The translations under genes were made by a program, and so were the position numbers. Under the pieces are notes generated by a model. It had not been told where the DNA came from, did no database searches, and was given only the letters and a program-made list of their open reading frames with translations. This document shows, one piece after another, positions 62,476 to 64,000 of a stretch of DNA of 64,000 nt (within the stretch, counting starts at the first letter, position 1; the number at the start of each line of letters is the position of its first letter). Source of the stretch: Paenibacillus oenotherae (lineage in GTDB: Bacteria; Bacillota; Bacilli; Paenibacillales; Paenibacillaceae); contig NZ_JAHZIJ010000014.1 in NCBI RefSeq assembly GCF_019443105.1, positions 1-64,000 of the forward strand, written 5' to 3'.

Positions 62476-63269
62476 AGAAGCTGTGGATTTCACTCACATA
62501 TCTTGTTTTTATCATCCTGCTAATCATTCCGGTTATCAAAATATTTACCGGCGCCTGGGCTGATGGCTGGAGCGGGTTCGCAGATGCGTTATCTCGCAAG
62601 CAATCGATTCATGCATTGATGATGACAGGCATTATCGTTGTTGTTGTTACGGCAATCAATACGGTGTTTGGCGTTATGCTGGCACTCTATCTTGTCCGGG
62701 CAAGCTGGATCAGCCATCGGATGAAGCAGTTCATGAACAGTATTGTGGATTTGCCGTTCGCGGTATCTCCGGTTATCGGCGGACTTATGATCGTTCTTCT
62801 ACTGGGTCCAAGCTCCATTATGGGGGCATTCTTCGAGGATATCGGGTTTAAGGTCGTTTATGCGCTGCCGGGCATGATTCTGGCAACCTTGTTCGTCACA
62901 TTCCCGCTTATGGTGCGTGAGGTGATGCCCGTGCTGCAGGAGATTGGCTCTCAGCAGGAAGAAGCGGCTTCTACCTTGGGCGCATACTCCTGGTATACGT
63001 TCTGGCATGTTACGTGGCCGTCGATCCGTTGGGGCGTAATATACGGGGTTGTCCTTACCGTAGCCCGCTCGCTTGGCGAGTTCGGAGCGGTACTGGTTGT
63101 TTCGGGCAATATAATGAATAAGACACAGACAGCGACGACGCTTGTCTATCAGGATGTTGAGAATTTCAACGTTGTAGCGGCGAACAGTATTGCGCTTGTG
63201 CTTGCGGCCTTCTCGGTCGGTCTGCTGCTTCTGATGGAATGGGCGAAAAAGAGAAAGGAAGTGCATTAG
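62472..63269 (+). CDS. cysW: Sulfate/thiosulfate ABC transporter permease CysW
   Basis: 265 residues, six membrane helices. EAA loop QQEEAASTLGAYSWYTFWHVTWP, then VARSLGEFGAVLVVSGN and a QTATTLVYQDVENFN segment typical of CysW. ATG overlaps the cysT stop; cysA follows 3 nt on. Confidence 0.92.
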   Translation: MKKLWISLTYLVFIILLIIPVIKIFTGAWADGWSGFADALSRKQSIHALMMTGIIVVVVTAINTVFGVMLALYLVRASWISHRMKQFMNSIVDLPFAVSPVIGGLMIVLLLGPSSIMGAFFEDIGFKVVYALPGMILATLFVTFPLMVREVMPVLQEIGSQQEEAASTLGAYSWYTFWHVTWPSIRWGVIYGVVLTVARSLGEFGAVLVVSGNIMNKTQTATTLVYQDVENFNVVAANSIALVLAAFSVGLLLLMEWAKKRKEVH

Positions 63270-63272
63270 ACG

Positions 63273-64000
63273 ATGCATATCGAGGTGCGCGGATTAAATA
63301 AACAGTTCGGTGATTTTCAAGCCGTTAATAATGTTAGCTTCGAGATTGAGAAAGGGCATCTGATCGGCCTGCTAGGGCCGAGCGGCGGCGGCAAGACGTC
63401 CATTCTGCGTATGCTGGCAGGTCTCGAATCTCCCAGCTCCGGCGATATTATCTTTCACGGCAAGCGGGTGAATGATCTGCCGCCGCAGGAGAGAGGAATC
63501 GGCTTCGTATTTCAGAACTACGCTTTGTTCAAGCATATGACGGTCTATGACAACGTCTCCTTCGGTCTGAAAGTAAAGGGACAGTCCAAGGAGGTTATCC
63601 GCGAGCGTGTCATGACGCTGGTAGAGCTGACGGGTCTCAAGGGCTTCGAGCATCGCTATCCGCATCAATTGTCCGGCGGTCAGCGGCAGCGTGTCGCCTT
63701 TGCGCGTGCGCTCGCACCGGAGCCGCAGCTGCTGCTGCTTGACGAGCCGTTCGCGGCCATTGATGCGAAGATTCGAACAGAGCTCCGGACATGGCTGAAA
63801 GAGATGATCGAGCGCGTCGGGATTACTTCGATCTTCGTGACGCATGACCAGGAAGAAGCGATCGAGGTAGCCGACGAGATTATGATTATTAACAAGGGGC
63901 GCCTGGAGCAGAAGGGTTCGCCTTGGGAAATATACAAAAATCCGCAAACGCAGTTTGTTGCAAGCTTCATAGGCGAGTCTACCATCGTCGAGAATATCGA
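63273..64000 (+). CDS. cysA: Sulfate/thiosulfate ABC transporter ATP-binding protein CysA (partial)
   Basis: The first 242 residues are in the window; the gene runs off its end (family about 350). Walker A GPSGGGKTS, Q-loop VFQNYALFKHMTVYDN, signature LSGGQRQR, Walker B LLLLDEPFAAID, H-loop FVTHDQEEA. The usual C-terminal TOBE-like part lies outside. ATG 63273 with GAAAGGAAG. Third gene of the operon. Confidence 0.93.
   Translation, partial: MHIEVRGLNKQFGDFQAVNNVSFEIEKGHLIGLLGPSGGGKTSILRMLAGLESPSSGDIIFHGKRVNDLPPQERGIGFVFQNYALFKHMTVYDNVSFGLKVKGQSKEVIRERVMTLVELTGLKGFEHRYPHQLSGGQRQRVAFARALAPEPQLLLLDEPFAAIDAKIRTELRTWLKEMIERVGITSIFVTHDQEEAIEVADEIMIINKGRLEQKGSPWEIYKNPQTQFVASFIGESTIVENI

Overview
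The window looks like a chromosomal segment of a spore-forming, Gram-positive Bacillales bacterium, most probably Paenibacillus or a close relative. Supporting signs are the sporulation genes (sspI, yunB, ylbJ), Bacillales families such as ywmB, yutD, yycC, yneK and DUF2225, many TTG/GTG starts behind strong AGGAGG sites, an S-layer-anchored polysaccharide lyase, and mid-range GC. I see no phage, insertion sequence, CRISPR array or resistance island; most of the window is core genome. Assignments rest on reading sequence and motifs without database searches.

Layout. 1-1790: the 3' end of a 23S rRNA gene followed directly, with no 5S gene between, by 16 tRNA genes (Asn, Ser, Glu, Val, fMet, Asp, Phe, Thr, Tyr, Trp, His, Gln, Gly, Cys, Arg, Leu). 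2219-9322: a 2367-residue secreted, SLH-anchored alginate-lyase-like protein behind a probable CcpA (cre) site. 9382-11048: an SDR oxidoreductase and a secreted NlpC/P60 hydrolase. 11295-15440: a cell-envelope-stress cluster (LiaF-like membrane protein, PspA, PspC, second PspA, LiaS/LiaR-like two-component system). 15557-18041: divergent mobB and moeA, with a 45-bp tandem repeat between them and an expanded repeat inside moeA.

18577-39561 is mostly housekeeping: zwf, a metal-dependent cyclase, prfC, two TM2-domain proteins, a Gfo/Idh/MocA dehydrogenase, sspI, ktrA, an rRNA/tRNA methyltransferase, yunB, an M23 peptidase, lipA, yutD, NAD kinase, ylbJ, a 30-residue membrane peptide, a truncated haemoglobin, DUF2225, yycC, an M3 oligopeptidase, ndk and a nitroreductase.

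39871-50268 is a complete Tad/Flp-type pilus operon: TadZ-like ATPase, TadA ATPase, TadB and TadC platform proteins, a Flp1-type pilin, two TadE-like pseudopilins, a large DUF5702-type protein, an A24 prepilin peptidase and an FHA-domain protein. A promoter and a strong intrinsic terminator lie in its leader.

50301-64000: a TIGR01777-type epimerase, a lipoprotein, yneK, endonuclease IV with a C-terminal extension, purU, transketolase, ppnP, a hydroxyacid dehydrogenase fused to a PilZ domain, pgi, a YigZ/IMPACT protein, and a sulfate ABC transporter operon (cysT, cysW, partial cysA) running off the end.

The most unusual item is the dehydrogenase-PilZ fusion (57767-59062), which would put a metabolic oxidoreductase under possible cyclic-di-GMP control. 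Next are the in-frame repeat expansion in moeA with the tandem repeat just upstream, the Tad leader terminator, the free-standing 30-residue membrane peptide, and dispersed CCTGC/GCAGG palindromes.
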